A stretch of 64,000 nt of DNA from Paractinoplanes polyasparticus (lineage in GTDB: Bacteria; Actinomycetota; Actinomycetes; Mycobacteriales; Micromonosporaceae): positions 186,001-250,000 of the forward strand of contig NZ_JAHWFK010000008.1 of NCBI RefSeq assembly GCF_019710575.1, in the 5' to 3' direction. This document shows positions 8,865 to 17,029 of this stretch, piece after piece. Made by a program: the position numbers and the translations under genes. Position 1 is the stretch's first letter; each line of letters begins with the position of its first letter. The notes beneath the pieces were generated by a model. The model was not told the DNA's origin. It did not search any database and was given only the letters and a program-made list of their open reading frames with translations.

Positions 8865-9694
8865 CGACCGTCGCCGGGGTGGTGCTGGCAGCCGGGGAGG
8901 GGCAGCGGTTGCGGCCGCTGACCGAGCTGTTGCCGAAGGCCCTCTGCCCGGTCGGCAACGTCGCCCTGCTCGACCGGGCGTTGGCCCGCCTGGCCGGCCT
9001 GGGCCTCGCCGGGCCCGACTCGGTGGCCGTCAACGCTGCCTACCTGGCCGATCAGGTGGTGCGGCACGTCGGCGACCGCGCCCACCTCTCGGTCGAGCCC
9101 GACGGCCCGGTCGGCACCTCCGGCGGCGTGGGGCGCTTGAAGTCCTGGATCGACGGCCGCGGCGCGCTCGTCGGCAACGCCGACGCCTATCTGGCCGATC
9201 CCGCCCGCGAGCCCGGCAAGGACATCGCCGCGCTGCTCGACGGCTGGGACGGCGAGACCGTCCGCATGCTCACCAAGCCCACCCTGCCCGGCACCACGGG
9301 CGGCTTCAGCGGCCGCCGTTTCACCGGTTTCTCGCTGCTGCCCTGGCGCTACATCCGCGACCTCTCCACCGAACAGAGCGATCTCGTACGAACAGTCTGG
9401 CGCCCGGCCGAGGCGGAGGGCACGCTCGAGCTGGTCAACTACGAGGGCGTCTACATCGACACCGGCACCCCGGCCGACTATCTCCTGGCCAACCTGCAGG
9501 CCACTCAGGGCGATTCCCTCGTGGACCACACCGCCGAGGTCACCGGCACCGTCACCAACTCGGTGGTCGGCGCCCGAGCCCACGTGGCCGGCAACGTCAC
9601 CCGCTGCGTCATCTGGCCCGGCGCCCGGGTCGACGCCACCGAGTCCCTCACGAGCACCGTGCGCGCCCCCGGAGACCTCACCGTCCACGTCTGA
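8861..9694 (+). CDS. Sugar-1-phosphate nucleotidyltransferase family protein
   Basis: 277 aa. The N-terminus AGVVLAAGEGQRLRPLTELL followed by PKAL is the Rossmann nucleotide-binding signature of the NTP_transferase family (GlmU/ManC/MurU/RmlA). GTSGG and the VGNADAYLADP aspartate stretch, then EGVYIDTGTPADYL, fit the sugar-binding and metal sites. The last 50 residues (VTGTVTNSVVGARAHVAGNV) form hexapeptide turns of a short left-handed beta-helix. It would make an NDP-sugar from NTP and sugar-1-phosphate for wall or glycan synthesis. The sugar cannot be read from the sequence. It overlaps the NUDIX gene by 4 nt. Confidence 0.85.
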   Translation: MTTVAGVVLAAGEGQRLRPLTELLPKALCPVGNVALLDRALARLAGLGLAGPDSVAVNAAYLADQVVRHVGDRAHLSVEPDGPVGTSGGVGRLKSWIDGRGALVGNADAYLADPAREPGKDIAALLDGWDGETVRMLTKPTLPGTTGGFSGRRFTGFSLLPWRYIRDLSTEQSDLVRTVWRPAEAEGTLELVNYEGVYIDTGTPADYLLANLQATQGDSLVDHTAEVTGTVTNSVVGARAHVAGNVTRCVIWPGARVDATESLTSTVRAPGDLTVHV

Positions 9695-10106
9695 CCCCCG
9701 CGCCCGGGCGAGCCGCTGCCGGCTTCCGTCCACCGATCCCGCACCCGGTCCGCCGCCCTGCCGCTCCCAGTGTGCGGACCAGCCGCCCACCCAGCACGCC
9801 GACCAGCCGCCCAACCGGCACGCGGGCCTCGCTCACCCGGCGCGCAGACCGGCGCGCAGACCGGCCGCACAACCGGCACGCGGGCCTCGCTCACCCGGCG
9901 CGCAGACCGGCCACCCAACCGGCACGCGGGCCTCGCTCACCCGGCGCGCAGACCGGCGCGCAGACCGGCCACCCAACCGGCGCGAGGGCCTCCCGCTCGC
10001 CGGCGAAGCGAATCCCGGGAATGAACGTCTCCGGCGGGTCGGCCGGGCAACGGCGATGAATTCGGCGATCGTGGGCGGTCTTACCGGGTGAAGGGAGACG
10101 ACACTC
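9695..10106. other. Gene-free interval with tandem repeat
   Basis: About 410 bp between two rightward genes. The first 115 bp is GC-rich without a recognisable gene, the middle is the tandem array at 9813-9995, and the last 100 bp leads to the SnoaL-like gene with a Shine-Dalgarno-like GAAGGGA. Several reading frames stay open only because of base composition. Confidence 0.6.
9813..9995 (+). repeat. Tandem repeat, units of 58/46/58 bp
   Basis: AACCGGCACGCGGGCCTCGC begins at 9813, 9871 and 9917, and a degenerate copy begins at 9975. Spacings are 58, 46 and 58 bp. The 12-bp difference equals one extra copy of a GCGCAGACCGGC subunit inside the longer units, so the array expanded at two scales. 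Unit length is not a multiple of three and no gene is supported. Confidence 0.85.
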
Positions 10107-10523
10107 ATGGTTGAGCAGCAACGAGAAGACGAGAAGCTCATCGGCGATCTGATCGAGGGGTGGGCGGCCGCCATCCGGGCCGGGGACCTGCCCGGCGTCG
10201 TGGCCGGGCATGCCGACGACATCGTGATGTTCGACGTGCCGCCGCCGCAGGACGGGGTGCGTGGCATCGACGCGTACCGGGAGACCTGGCCGCCGTTCTT
10301 CCGGTGGATCGAGTCGGGAGCCGTGTTCGAGATCGTGCGGCTGGAGATCACCGCGAGCACCGACGTGGCCTTCGCTCACGCCCTCCTACGCTGCGGCGAG
10401 CCCGCCGAGCTGGCCGCACACCCCGACCGCCGCCTGCGGCTCACCGTAGGACTGCGCAAGCAGGACGGCCGATGGCTCGTGACGCACGAGCATCACTCGT
10501 TCCCGATCACGGCCGGGGGGTAG
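10107..10523 (+). CDS. SnoaL-like / NTF2-fold protein
   Basis: 138 aa. The pattern EDEKLIGDLIEGWAAAIRAG, then GVVAGHADDIVMFDVPPP, GIDAYRETW and a C-terminal WLVTHEHHSFP is that of SnoaL-like/SgcJ-type cone-fold (NTF2) proteins, which act as small isomerases, hydrolases or ligand binders. ATG 10107 follows GAAGGGA. It stands alone between two repeat tracts and gives no clue to a pathway. Family membership is fairly clear; the reaction is not. Confidence 0.78.
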   Translation: MVEQQREDEKLIGDLIEGWAAAIRAGDLPGVVAGHADDIVMFDVPPPQDGVRGIDAYRETWPPFFRWIESGAVFEIVRLEITASTDVAFAHALLRCGEPAELAAHPDRRLRLTVGLRKQDGRWLVTHEHHSFPITAGG

Positions 10524-10582
10524 AGGCGCTCCTACGCCACCCGGCGGCTCACCGAACTACAGTGCCACCCCGGGCGATCGCG

Positions 10583-10760
10583 CCTTCCGGAGCAGAGGTG
10601 TGGCCGGTGGAGCCGACGCTCAGTCGGTTACCCCCACGGCAATCCCGTCATCCGGAGCAGAGGTGTGGCCGGCGGAACCGACGCTGAGTCGGTTACCCCG
10701 GGCGCTCCCGTCATCCGGAGCGGAGATGTGGCTGGTGGGACCGGACGCTCAGTCGGCGTC
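10583..10760 (+). repeat. Tandem repeat of 65/63 bp reaching into the Lrp-like gene stop
   Basis: TCCGGAGCAGAGGTGTGGCC starts at 10586 and 10651, and a variant starts at 10714; each is followed by a copy of GACGCTCAGTCGG or a one-base variant. Copy spacing is 65 and 63 bp. The last copy contains the stop codon of the leftward gene ending at 10749, so the array looks like repeated duplication of that gene's 3' end and downstream flank. It fills the convergent interval 10524-10748. Confidence 0.8.
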
Positions 10761-11036
10761 TGGGAGGCCGATCGCGAAGGCGTCCTCGAGGTCGTGCTTG
10801 GAGTAGGCGCGGAACGCGATGTGCGACTCCGTGTTGAGCACGCCCGGCGTCTTGGAGATCTTGCCGGCGATGACCTCGGCGATGTCGTCGAACTTGGCGA
10901 CGCGGACGATCGCGATCAGGTCGACGTTGCCGGCGACCGAGTAGACCTCGCTGACGCCGTCGAGGGCCGCCAGCGCCTCGGCCACCTCGGGGATCGAGTC
11001 GGTGGCGCAGTCGATGTGCACGATCGCGGTGTTCAC
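10749..11036 (-). CDS. Stand-alone RAM-domain (Lrp/AsnC ligand-binding) protein
   Basis: 95 aa from GTG 11036, which has GAGGAG upstream. The sequence VNTAIVHIDCATDSIPEVAE then GVSEVYSVAGNVDLIAIVRV is a complete RAM domain (effector-binding/oligomerisation domain of Lrp/AsnC regulators) with no helix-turn-helix. Such stand-alone RAM proteins bind amino acids and can modulate full-length Lrp proteins. It lies just downstream of qcrB but behind a terminator. Two further in-frame starts upstream lack a good ribosome site. The effector is unknown. Confidence 0.82.
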   Translation of the reverse strand: MNTAIVHIDCATDSIPEVAEALAALDGVSEVYSVAGNVDLIAIVRVAKFDDIAEVIAGKISKTPGVLNTESHIAFRAYSKHDLEDAFAIGLPDAD

Positions 11037-11110
11037 CTGCGGGCTCCTCGGCTGTGCGGGCTCAGTGGTCGCGACCATGCTATCCGCCGGGCGGCGCCGG
11101 TGAACGAAAA

Positions 11111-11132
11111 GGGGCCCGCCGAAGCGGGCCCC
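11111..11132 (-). terminator. Intrinsic terminator after qcrB
   Basis: A perfect 9-bp stem GGGGCCCGC/GCGGGCCCC with a 4-nt loop. Read leftward it is followed by TTTTCG. It lies 15 nt after the qcrB stop and closes the ctaE-qcrCAB transcript. Confidence 0.85.
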
Positions 11133-11147
11133 TCGTCGTGCTGTGTG

Positions 11148-12764
11148 TTACTTCCGGCCGGAAGTGATCTCTTCGCGGGTGTCGCCGCTGACCGGCGGCA
11201 TACCGGGCGAGACCGGAGCCTCGGACGGCTTCTCGACCGGGTAGAAGAAGCCCTTGACCGCCGGGCCCAGGGCACCGACCCGGTTCATCTTCTTGGGGAC
11301 GACCCAGCCGCCGTACTCGAGCGGGAGCGGGTGGCCGTGGTCGTCGACCGGGCCGAGCGGCTGGTGGACCTCGACGAACTGCCCGTTGGGCAGGCGCCGG
11401 ATGATGCCCGTCTCGACGCCGTGGGCCAGGACCTCGCGGTCGTGCTGCTGGAGACCCAGGCAGATGCGTACCGAGAGGTAGTAGGCCAGGGCGGGCAGGA
11501 CGATCAGCCCGATCCGGCCGCCCCAGGTCATCGCGTTGAGGCTGATGTGGAACTTGTCGGCGATGACGTCGTTGGCGCCGGAGATGGTGGCCACGATGAA
11601 GAACGTGAACGCCATCGCGCCGATGCCGGTGCGCTCCGGGTTGTCGCGCGGGCGCTCCAGCAGGTTGTGGATGCGCTTGTCGCCGGTCTTGCGGGCCTCG
11701 AGCCACGGCCACGCCATCGGCGCGGTGGTGAAGAAGCCCAGGCCCACGACTGCCGGCCAGAACAGCGGCGGGATGCTGTAGTCGCCGATGTAGATCTGCC
11801 AGTTCGGCATGAGCCGGACCAGGCCGTCCATGAACATGACGTACCAGTCGGGCTGCGACGCCGAGGAGACCTCAGCGGCGCGGTACGGGCCGAACAGCCA
11901 GATCGGGTTGATCTGGAACAGGCCGGCCAGCAGCGCCACCGTGCCGAAGACGGCCATGAAGAAGCCGCCCTGCTTGAGCGCGTAACGCGGGAACATGCGC
12001 TCGCCGACCACGTTGGTGTTCGTGCGCATCGGGCCGGGCCACTGGGTGTGCTTCTGCTTGAAGACCAGGCCCAGGTGGACGCTGATCAGGGCGAGCAGAC
12101 CACCCGGGATGAGCAGCACGTGCGCGATGTAGAACCGGCCGATGATCAGGTGGCCCGGGAACTCGCCGCCGAAGATCGAGGCCGAGACCCACGTGCCGAC
12201 CACCGGGATCGACAGCATGATCGCCGAGGCGATGCGCAGACCGGTGCCGGACAGGCCGTCGTCGGGAAGCGAGTAGCCGGTGAACCCGGCCAGGAAGCCG
12301 AGCAGGAACAGGGCCATGCCGATGACCCAGTTGATCTCGCGCGGCTTGCGGTATGCGCCGGTGAAGAAGATGCGCGCCATGTGCACAACGATCGCCGCCA
12401 TGAACAGCAGCGCCGCCCAGTGGTGCATCTGGCGCATGAACAGACCACCGCGCACCTCGAACGAGAGGTGCAGCGACGACGCGTACGCCTGAGACATCTC
12501 CGTGCCGCGCAGGGCCGGATAGGCGCCCTGGTAGGCGGTCTCTGTCATCGACGGGTCGAAGAACAGGGTCAGGAAGACGCCCGTGAGCAGCAGGATGATG
12601 AACGAGAAGAGCGCGATCTCACCCAGCAGGAAGGACCAGTGGTCGGGGAAGACCTTGTTGAGCAGGGCGCGCAGGGGCGTAGAGGCCTGGAACCGCTCGT
12701 CTACGCCCTTGGCGAAGGTGACCGGCGCCTGTTGAAGATCAGCTTTGCCTGTTCGGCGCTTCAC
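11148..12764 (-). CDS. qcrB: Cytochrome bc1 complex cytochrome b subunit
   Basis: 538 aa polytopic membrane protein. The b-type haem region is visible (GLFMRQMHHWAALLFMAAI, then HVLLIPGGLLALISVHLGL), as is the Qo-site region with PDWY. The C-terminal extension of about 120 residues (VETGIIRRLPNGQFVEVHQP) is typical of actinobacterial QcrB. It oxidises menaquinol and passes electrons to QcrA and QcrC. The GTG start overlaps the qcrA stop by 4 nt. It is the last gene of ctaE-qcrC-qcrA-qcrB before the terminator. Confidence 0.96.
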   Translation of the reverse strand: MKRRTGKADLQQAPVTFAKGVDERFQASTPLRALLNKVFPDHWSFLLGEIALFSFIILLLTGVFLTLFFDPSMTETAYQGAYPALRGTEMSQAYASSLHLSFEVRGGLFMRQMHHWAALLFMAAIVVHMARIFFTGAYRKPREINWVIGMALFLLGFLAGFTGYSLPDDGLSGTGLRIASAIMLSIPVVGTWVSASIFGGEFPGHLIIGRFYIAHVLLIPGGLLALISVHLGLVFKQKHTQWPGPMRTNTNVVGERMFPRYALKQGGFFMAVFGTVALLAGLFQINPIWLFGPYRAAEVSSASQPDWYVMFMDGLVRLMPNWQIYIGDYSIPPLFWPAVVGLGFFTTAPMAWPWLEARKTGDKRIHNLLERPRDNPERTGIGAMAFTFFIVATISGANDVIADKFHISLNAMTWGGRIGLIVLPALAYYLSVRICLGLQQHDREVLAHGVETGIIRRLPNGQFVEVHQPLGPVDDHGHPLPLEYGGWVVPKKMNRVGALGPAVKGFFYPVEKPSEAPVSPGMPPVSGDTREEITSGRK

Positions 12765-13867
12765 GGCCGCTCCCAGAAGTCAGGTCCGACGGTGTCCTTG
12801 AAGTCGGACGTTGCCACGAAGTAGCCCTCCTCGTCCACCCCGAGCGGCAGCATCGGCAGCCGCCGGGTGGCGGGACCGAAGATGGGCTGCGCGTTCCGGG
12901 TGATGAGGAACTGCGACTGGTGGCAGGGGCACAGCAGGCGGTTCGTCTGCTGTTCGTAAAGGCTAGCCGGGCAACCGGCGTGGGTGCAGATCTTGGAGTA
13001 CGCGACGTAGTTGCCCCACATCGACCCGGCGTTGCGGCGGTCGGCGGCGGCATTGTTCCGCGTCTCCTCCGCGTCGTCGGCCCGCAGGTGGATCAGCAGG
13101 GTCGGCGAGTCGGCGTATTCGTTGGTCGCGCCGTGCGGGACGCCGGGGAAGACCGTCATCTGGCCGCCGGTGCTCACGTCCTCGGGCCGGATCGGAGTGC
13201 CGTCGTCACGCGTGAGCCGCACCAGGTTGCCGCCGTTCTTGACCGGGCTGAAGCCGGTCGTGAACAGGTCGGGCTGATCCGCCTTGTGCGGGTTCTCGAT
13301 CAGGCCGCCGATCAGCGGGGCCGCGGCGACCAGGCCGATCGGCGCCAGGCCGAAGCCGATCGCGCCCTTGAGCAGCGGCCGGCGCTGGACACCCTGGTTG
13401 AGCTCGTCACCGACGAAGACCATGGTCTGGCCGGTGATCTTCTGCTCGTCGGTGGGCGACGCGCCGTCGTGCCGGGCCTGGATCGACACCTCGTGCGGCA
13501 GCAGCTTCTTGGCCCAGGCCAGGATCGCGAAGCCGATCGCGAACAGCGAGATGCCGAGCGTGATGCCGAGCAGCGGGGTGAAGTAGTCGCCCATCGTGTG
13601 CCCGAGCTCGAACCGCCACGGCCAGAAGATGTAGAAGCCGAGGAAGGCGAACGCGGCCAGGCCCGCGATGATGAACAGGAGCGCGATGTTGCGGACGACG
13701 CGCTTCTCGGCCTTCGAGTTCGTGCCCTGGAACTGCGACTCGTAGGTGACGAGTTCGATCTCGTCGCGGCGCAGTCCCTCCTTCACGATCTCGAAGCGGC
13801 TGAGCCTCGGGTCGTCGACGTCCACCGGCTCGGGAGCGTCGGGCGCGTCGTGATGCAGCGTGGTCAT
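12761..13867 (-). CDS. qcrA: Cytochrome bc1 complex Rieske iron-sulfur subunit
   Basis: 368 aa from ATG 13867, which overlaps the qcrC stop (ATGA) and has GGGGAAG upstream. Three membrane helices (near residues 62-84, 98-120 and 170-190) are the actinobacterial form; most bacterial Rieske proteins have one. The [2Fe-2S] ligands are in CTHAGCPASLYEQQ and LLCPCHQSQF. It carries electrons from menaquinol at QcrB to the di-haem QcrC. An in-frame start six codons upstream is less likely. Confidence 0.95.
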   Translation of the reverse strand: MTTLHHDAPDAPEPVDVDDPRLSRFEIVKEGLRRDEIELVTYESQFQGTNSKAEKRVVRNIALLFIIAGLAAFAFLGFYIFWPWRFELGHTMGDYFTPLLGITLGISLFAIGFAILAWAKKLLPHEVSIQARHDGASPTDEQKITGQTMVFVGDELNQGVQRRPLLKGAIGFGLAPIGLVAAAPLIGGLIENPHKADQPDLFTTGFSPVKNGGNLVRLTRDDGTPIRPEDVSTGGQMTVFPGVPHGATNEYADSPTLLIHLRADDAEETRNNAAADRRNAGSMWGNYVAYSKICTHAGCPASLYEQQTNRLLCPCHQSQFLITRNAQPIFGPATRRLPMLPLGVDEEGYFVATSDFKDTVGPDFWERP

Positions 13868-14712
13868 GACTTCCCCGCAATCCACAGCGACGTGAAGACC
13901 AGAAGCGTGATGCCGACGAGGAAGATCGCGACGCCCTCGGTCGACGGACCGTAGCGGCCCAGGTTGAACAGACCGCCCGGGTCCTTGTCCTCCTGCAGCT
14001 GCAGGGTGATGTAGGTGATGATCTCGCGCTTCTCTTCCGGCGTGAGCTGGTTGTCACCGAAGACCGGCATGTTCTGCGGGCCGCTCAGCATCGCCGCGTA
14101 CATCTCTTCGGGCGTGGCGTCGTGCAGGGCCGGAGCGAACTTGCCCGAGGACAGCGCGCCGCCGCCACCGCCGAAGCCGTGGCACGAGGTGCAGTTGACC
14201 CGGAACAGCTCGCCGCCGCGGGCGATCGCCTCGGGGTTGTCCTCGAGGTTCTCGACCAGTTCACCGGCGGGCAGCTGGGGGCCTCCACCCAGCTCCTGGA
14301 TGTACTGGCCGAGCTGCTTGACCTGGTTCTTGTCGAACTGCGGCTTCTTCTGCTCGGCCTGCGCCTCCTGGCGGGTCATCGGCATGCGGCCGGTGCCCAC
14401 CTGGAACTCGACCGACGCCGAACCCACGCCGATCAGGCTGGGACCGCGGTCCTCGACACCCTGGCCGTCGCGGCCGTGGCAGGAGATGCAGCTGTTGTCG
14501 TACAGCTGCTTGCCCTCTTGCGCGGTGGCGGAGAGCTGCTTCGGCTCGTCGGCGAACGCGCCCGGAGCGAAGGCGGTGTAGACGCCGCCGGCAAGCGCCA
14601 GGGCGGCGAGCATGCGCACCGCCGCGCCTAGACGCCGGCGCGCCCGGCTCGGCACGCCGCGCCGCCGGGAGAACACCCGGAGGCGCCGGCGGGCGGGGGT
14701 GTCAGAAGTCAT
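13864..14712 (-). CDS. qcrC: Cytochrome bc1 complex di-haem cytochrome c subunit
   Basis: 282 aa from ATG 14712 (AGAGGGA upstream). It has an arginine-rich N-terminus, a signal-anchor helix near 30-52, two c-type haem sites CISCHG (C75, C78, H79) and CTSCHG (C174, C177, H178), and a C-terminal membrane helix. The two haems replace the soluble cytochrome c and wire complex III directly to the cytochrome aa3 oxidase in actinobacteria. An upstream ATG at 14748 lacks a ribosome site. The arginine-rich stretch (RRRLRVFSRRRGVPSRARRR) fits positive-inside anchoring. Confidence 0.95.
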   Translation of the reverse strand: MTSDTPARRRLRVFSRRRGVPSRARRRLGAAVRMLAALALAGGVYTAFAPGAFADEPKQLSATAQEGKQLYDNSCISCHGRDGQGVEDRGPSLIGVGSASVEFQVGTGRMPMTRQEAQAEQKKPQFDKNQVKQLGQYIQELGGGPQLPAGELVENLEDNPEAIARGGELFRVNCTSCHGFGGGGGALSSGKFAPALHDATPEEMYAAMLSGPQNMPVFGDNQLTPEEKREIITYITLQLQEDKDPGGLFNLGRYGPSTEGVAIFLVGITLLVFTSLWIAGKS

Positions 14713-14763
14713 GGGTTGTATCCCTCTGCGTTTAGACCTGTTGCTCATGGACGAAGGCGGGGT

Positions 14764-15372
14764 CTACTGCAGCCAATAGATCATGGCGAACAGCGCGATC
14801 CACACGATGTCCACGAAGTGCCAGTAGTACGACACGACGATCGCCGAGGTGGCCTGCGCCGGGGTGAACCTACCCATGGTCGTACGGATCATGTAGACGA
14901 TGAAGGCGATCAGACCGCCGGTGACGTGCAGGCCGTGGAAGCCCGTCGTCAGGTAGAACATCGAGCCGTAACCGTCGCCGTTGAGCTTGATGCCCTCGTG
15001 GACGAGGTTGCGGTACTCGTTCGCCTGCCCGAGCACGAAGATCAGGCCCATCACGAAGGTGATGGTGAACCAGCGCCGCAGCGCGAACACATCACCCTTC
15101 TCCGCCGCGAACACGCCGAGCTGGCACGTGACCGAGGAGAGCACCAGGATCACCGTGAACGTCGTCGCGTACGGGATCTCGAGATGCTGGGTGTGCTCCT
15201 CCCACTGCTCGGGCGCCGCCGCGCGGATCGAGAAGTACATCGCGAACAGTGCCGCGAAGAACATGAGCTCGCTGGAGAGCCACACGATCGTCCCGACGCT
15301 GACCATGTTCGGTCGCGTCAGCGAGTGGATCCGGCTCTTGTCGATGGCTGAGGCCGCTGTCACGAGGCTCAT
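14764..15372 (-). CDS. ctaE: Cytochrome c oxidase subunit III
   Basis: 202 aa with five membrane helices and the subunit III core [24 protein letters not shown] and [14 protein letters not shown]. The last helices carry [15 protein letters not shown]. It is part of the aa3 oxidase and is co-transcribed with qcrCAB, as in mycobacteria and streptomycetes. The ATG at 15372 has GGGGC upstream. It is divergent from the CtaG-like gene with about 100 nt between them. Confidence 0.95.
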   Translation of the reverse strand: MSLVTAASAIDKSRIHSLTRPNMVSVGTIVWLSSELMFFAALFAMYFSIRAAAPEQWEEHTQHLEIPYATTFTVILVLSSVTCQLGVFAAEKGDVFALRRWFTITFVMGLIFVLGQANEYRNLVHEGIKLNGDGYGSMFYLTTGFHGLHVTGGLIAFIVYMIRTTMGRFTPAQATSAIVVSYYWHFVDIVWIALFAMIYWLQ

Positions 15373-15462
15373 TATTGCCCCGCGATCAGTGCAACGTGCT
15401 GCGGGGGGTCGAATTCAGGCACGAGTTGCAGCCCGGAATTACTGGCCGCCACCGGATGGGCC

Positions 15463-15468
15463 TAGCCT
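15463..15468 (+). promoter_or_regulatory. -10 box for a leaderless transcript (ctaG-like gene)
   Basis: TAGCCT ends 6 nt before GTG 15475. A candidate -35 TTACTG lies 18 nt upstream of it. The spacing decides for the second of two adjacent GTG codons. Confidence 0.5.
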
Positions 15469-15474
15469 CGGGTG

Positions 15475-16467
15475 GTGCACCTAGCCGAAATGCCCACACT
15501 CGCCGCCGCGAGCGGGGATACTGTTCTTCCGCCGTTCAGCCCGGGCGCGATCTTCACCGAGATCCACCTGGGCAGCCTGGTCGCCTTGTTCCTGCTGGTA
15601 GCGGCCGCGCTCTACGGTTACGGCGTCTACCGGCTGCGGCAACGGGGCGACGTCTGGCCGGTGGGCCGGACGGTGGCGTTCGTCGTCGGTGGACTGGGCT
15701 CGATCGCGTCGGTGACGGTCACCGGCATCGAGGCGTACGACACCACGCTGCTCTCGGTGCACATGGTCCAGCACATGGTGCTGTCCATGGTGGGCCCGAT
15801 CTTCCTCGCGCTCGGCGCCCCGGTCACGCTGGCCCTGCGTACGCTGCCCGTCCCCGCCCGCCGCCAGGTGCTCGCGGTGCTGCACAGCCGGGTCGCCCGC
15901 GTCCTGACGTTCCCGCTGGTCGCGTTCGGCATCTTCGTGGCCAACCCGTTCGTCCTGTACTTCACCGACCTCTACCGGCAGACGCTGCTGCACTCGTGGC
16001 TGCACGAGTTCATCCACATCCACTTCATCGTCACCGGCTGCCTCTTCTTCTGGCCGCTGCTGGGGCTCGACCCGCTGCCCAACCGCTGGCCCTACCCCGG
16101 CCGCGCGCTGCTCATGGTGCTGTCGGTGCCGTTCCACACCGTGCTCGGCCTGACGATCATGCAGAGCTCGACGCTGCTGGCCGGCGACTACTACAACAGC
16201 CTCGGCCTGAGCTGGACCGATCCCAAGGCCGACCAGGTCACGGCGGGCGGCATCCTGTGGGCCGGGGGCGAGATCGTCAGCGTCACGATGCTCGGCATCC
16301 TGATCCTGCAGTGGGTGCGCCAGTCCGAACGCGAGGCCCGCCGGATCGACCGCGCCCTGGACCGGCAGGAGGCCGAGGAGGCCGCCGAGCAGGCCCGCGA
16401 GGATGCTGCCAAGATCACAAACGGAGCACCCGCCGACACCCGCGTACCGGGGTCCGACACTCCGTAG
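15475..16467 (+). CDS. CtaG-like cytochrome c oxidase assembly membrane protein
   Basis: 330 aa with about seven membrane helices. The histidine- and methionine-rich segment LLSVHMVQHMVLSMVGPIF and the later WLHEFIHIHFIVTGCLFFWP are the hallmarks of the caa3-type CtaG family (DUF1404), linked to copper delivery for the oxidase CuB centre. A glutamate/alanine-rich cytoplasmic tail ends the protein. Its position next to ctaE-qcrCAB supports the role. GTG 15475 is favoured over GTG 15472 by distance to the -10 box. The copper role is known for the family and inferred here. Confidence 0.85.
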   Translation: MHLAEMPTLAAASGDTVLPPFSPGAIFTEIHLGSLVALFLLVAAALYGYGVYRLRQRGDVWPVGRTVAFVVGGLGSIASVTVTGIEAYDTTLLSVHMVQHMVLSMVGPIFLALGAPVTLALRTLPVPARRQVLAVLHSRVARVLTFPLVAFGIFVANPFVLYFTDLYRQTLLHSWLHEFIHIHFIVTGCLFFWPLLGLDPLPNRWPYPGRALLMVLSVPFHTVLGLTIMQSSTLLAGDYYNSLGLSWTDPKADQVTAGGILWAGGEIVSVTMLGILILQWVRQSEREARRIDRALDRQEAEEAAEQAREDAAKITNGAPADTRVPGSDTP

Positions 16468-16552
16468 TGAGTTCCGTTACGATCGGCGGGCGCCGTACCA
16501 GCCGAGTAAGCCCAAGAATCCCTGAGTAGCAACGTGAGCCGAGGCACAACAA

Positions 16553-16990
16553 ATGAGCGATGCGCAGGTCACTCAGTACACGGTCCTCCTCTACAGCGAC
16601 GACGCCGCTGTGCGTGACCGCATCCGGCAGGCCATCGGCGTGCGTCCGGCCGCCGACCTCCGGGTCGAGTTCGCCGACGCCTCCACCTGGGAGGACTGCC
16701 GCGACCTGCTCGACAAGTACGAGATCGACCTGATGGTGCTCGACGGCGAGGCGTCCCCGGCCGGCGGCCTGGGCATCGCCCGGCAGACCAAGGACGAGTA
16801 CGCCACTCCGCCGCCGGTGTGCGTGGTCCTGGCGCGCGCCGCCGACCGCTGGCTGGCCGCCTACGCCCAGGTCGACCAGACCCTGGTCATGCCGCTCGAC
16901 CCGGTCACCACCGGGCAGACGGTGGCCGCGATGCTCCGGGCCCGCCGCAACGGCGCCATCCCGCTGGGCACGCTCGGCCAGATCCCCTGA
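16553..16990 (+). CDS. Atypical receiver-domain protein (response-regulator-like)
   Basis: 145 aa with the single-domain receiver layout: acidic pair D16-D17 after the first strand (YTVLLYSDDA), a phospho-acceptor-like D64 in LMVLDGEA, and a last strand LVMPLDP. In canonical receivers that last position is a lysine (KPxxP); here it is M113. There is no output domain. It may therefore act as a pseudo-receiver or protein-binding module. It sits 39 nt before trpD in the same direction. No partner kinase is visible. Confidence 0.75.
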   Translation: MSDAQVTQYTVLLYSDDAAVRDRIRQAIGVRPAADLRVEFADASTWEDCRDLLDKYEIDLMVLDGEASPAGGLGIARQTKDEYATPPPVCVVLARAADRWLAAYAQVDQTLVMPLDPVTTGQTVAAMLRARRNGAIPLGTLGQIP

Positions 16991-17029
16991 CCCGCACCCA
17001 CTGACCCGCATCCCCGAAAGGGCCCCGCC

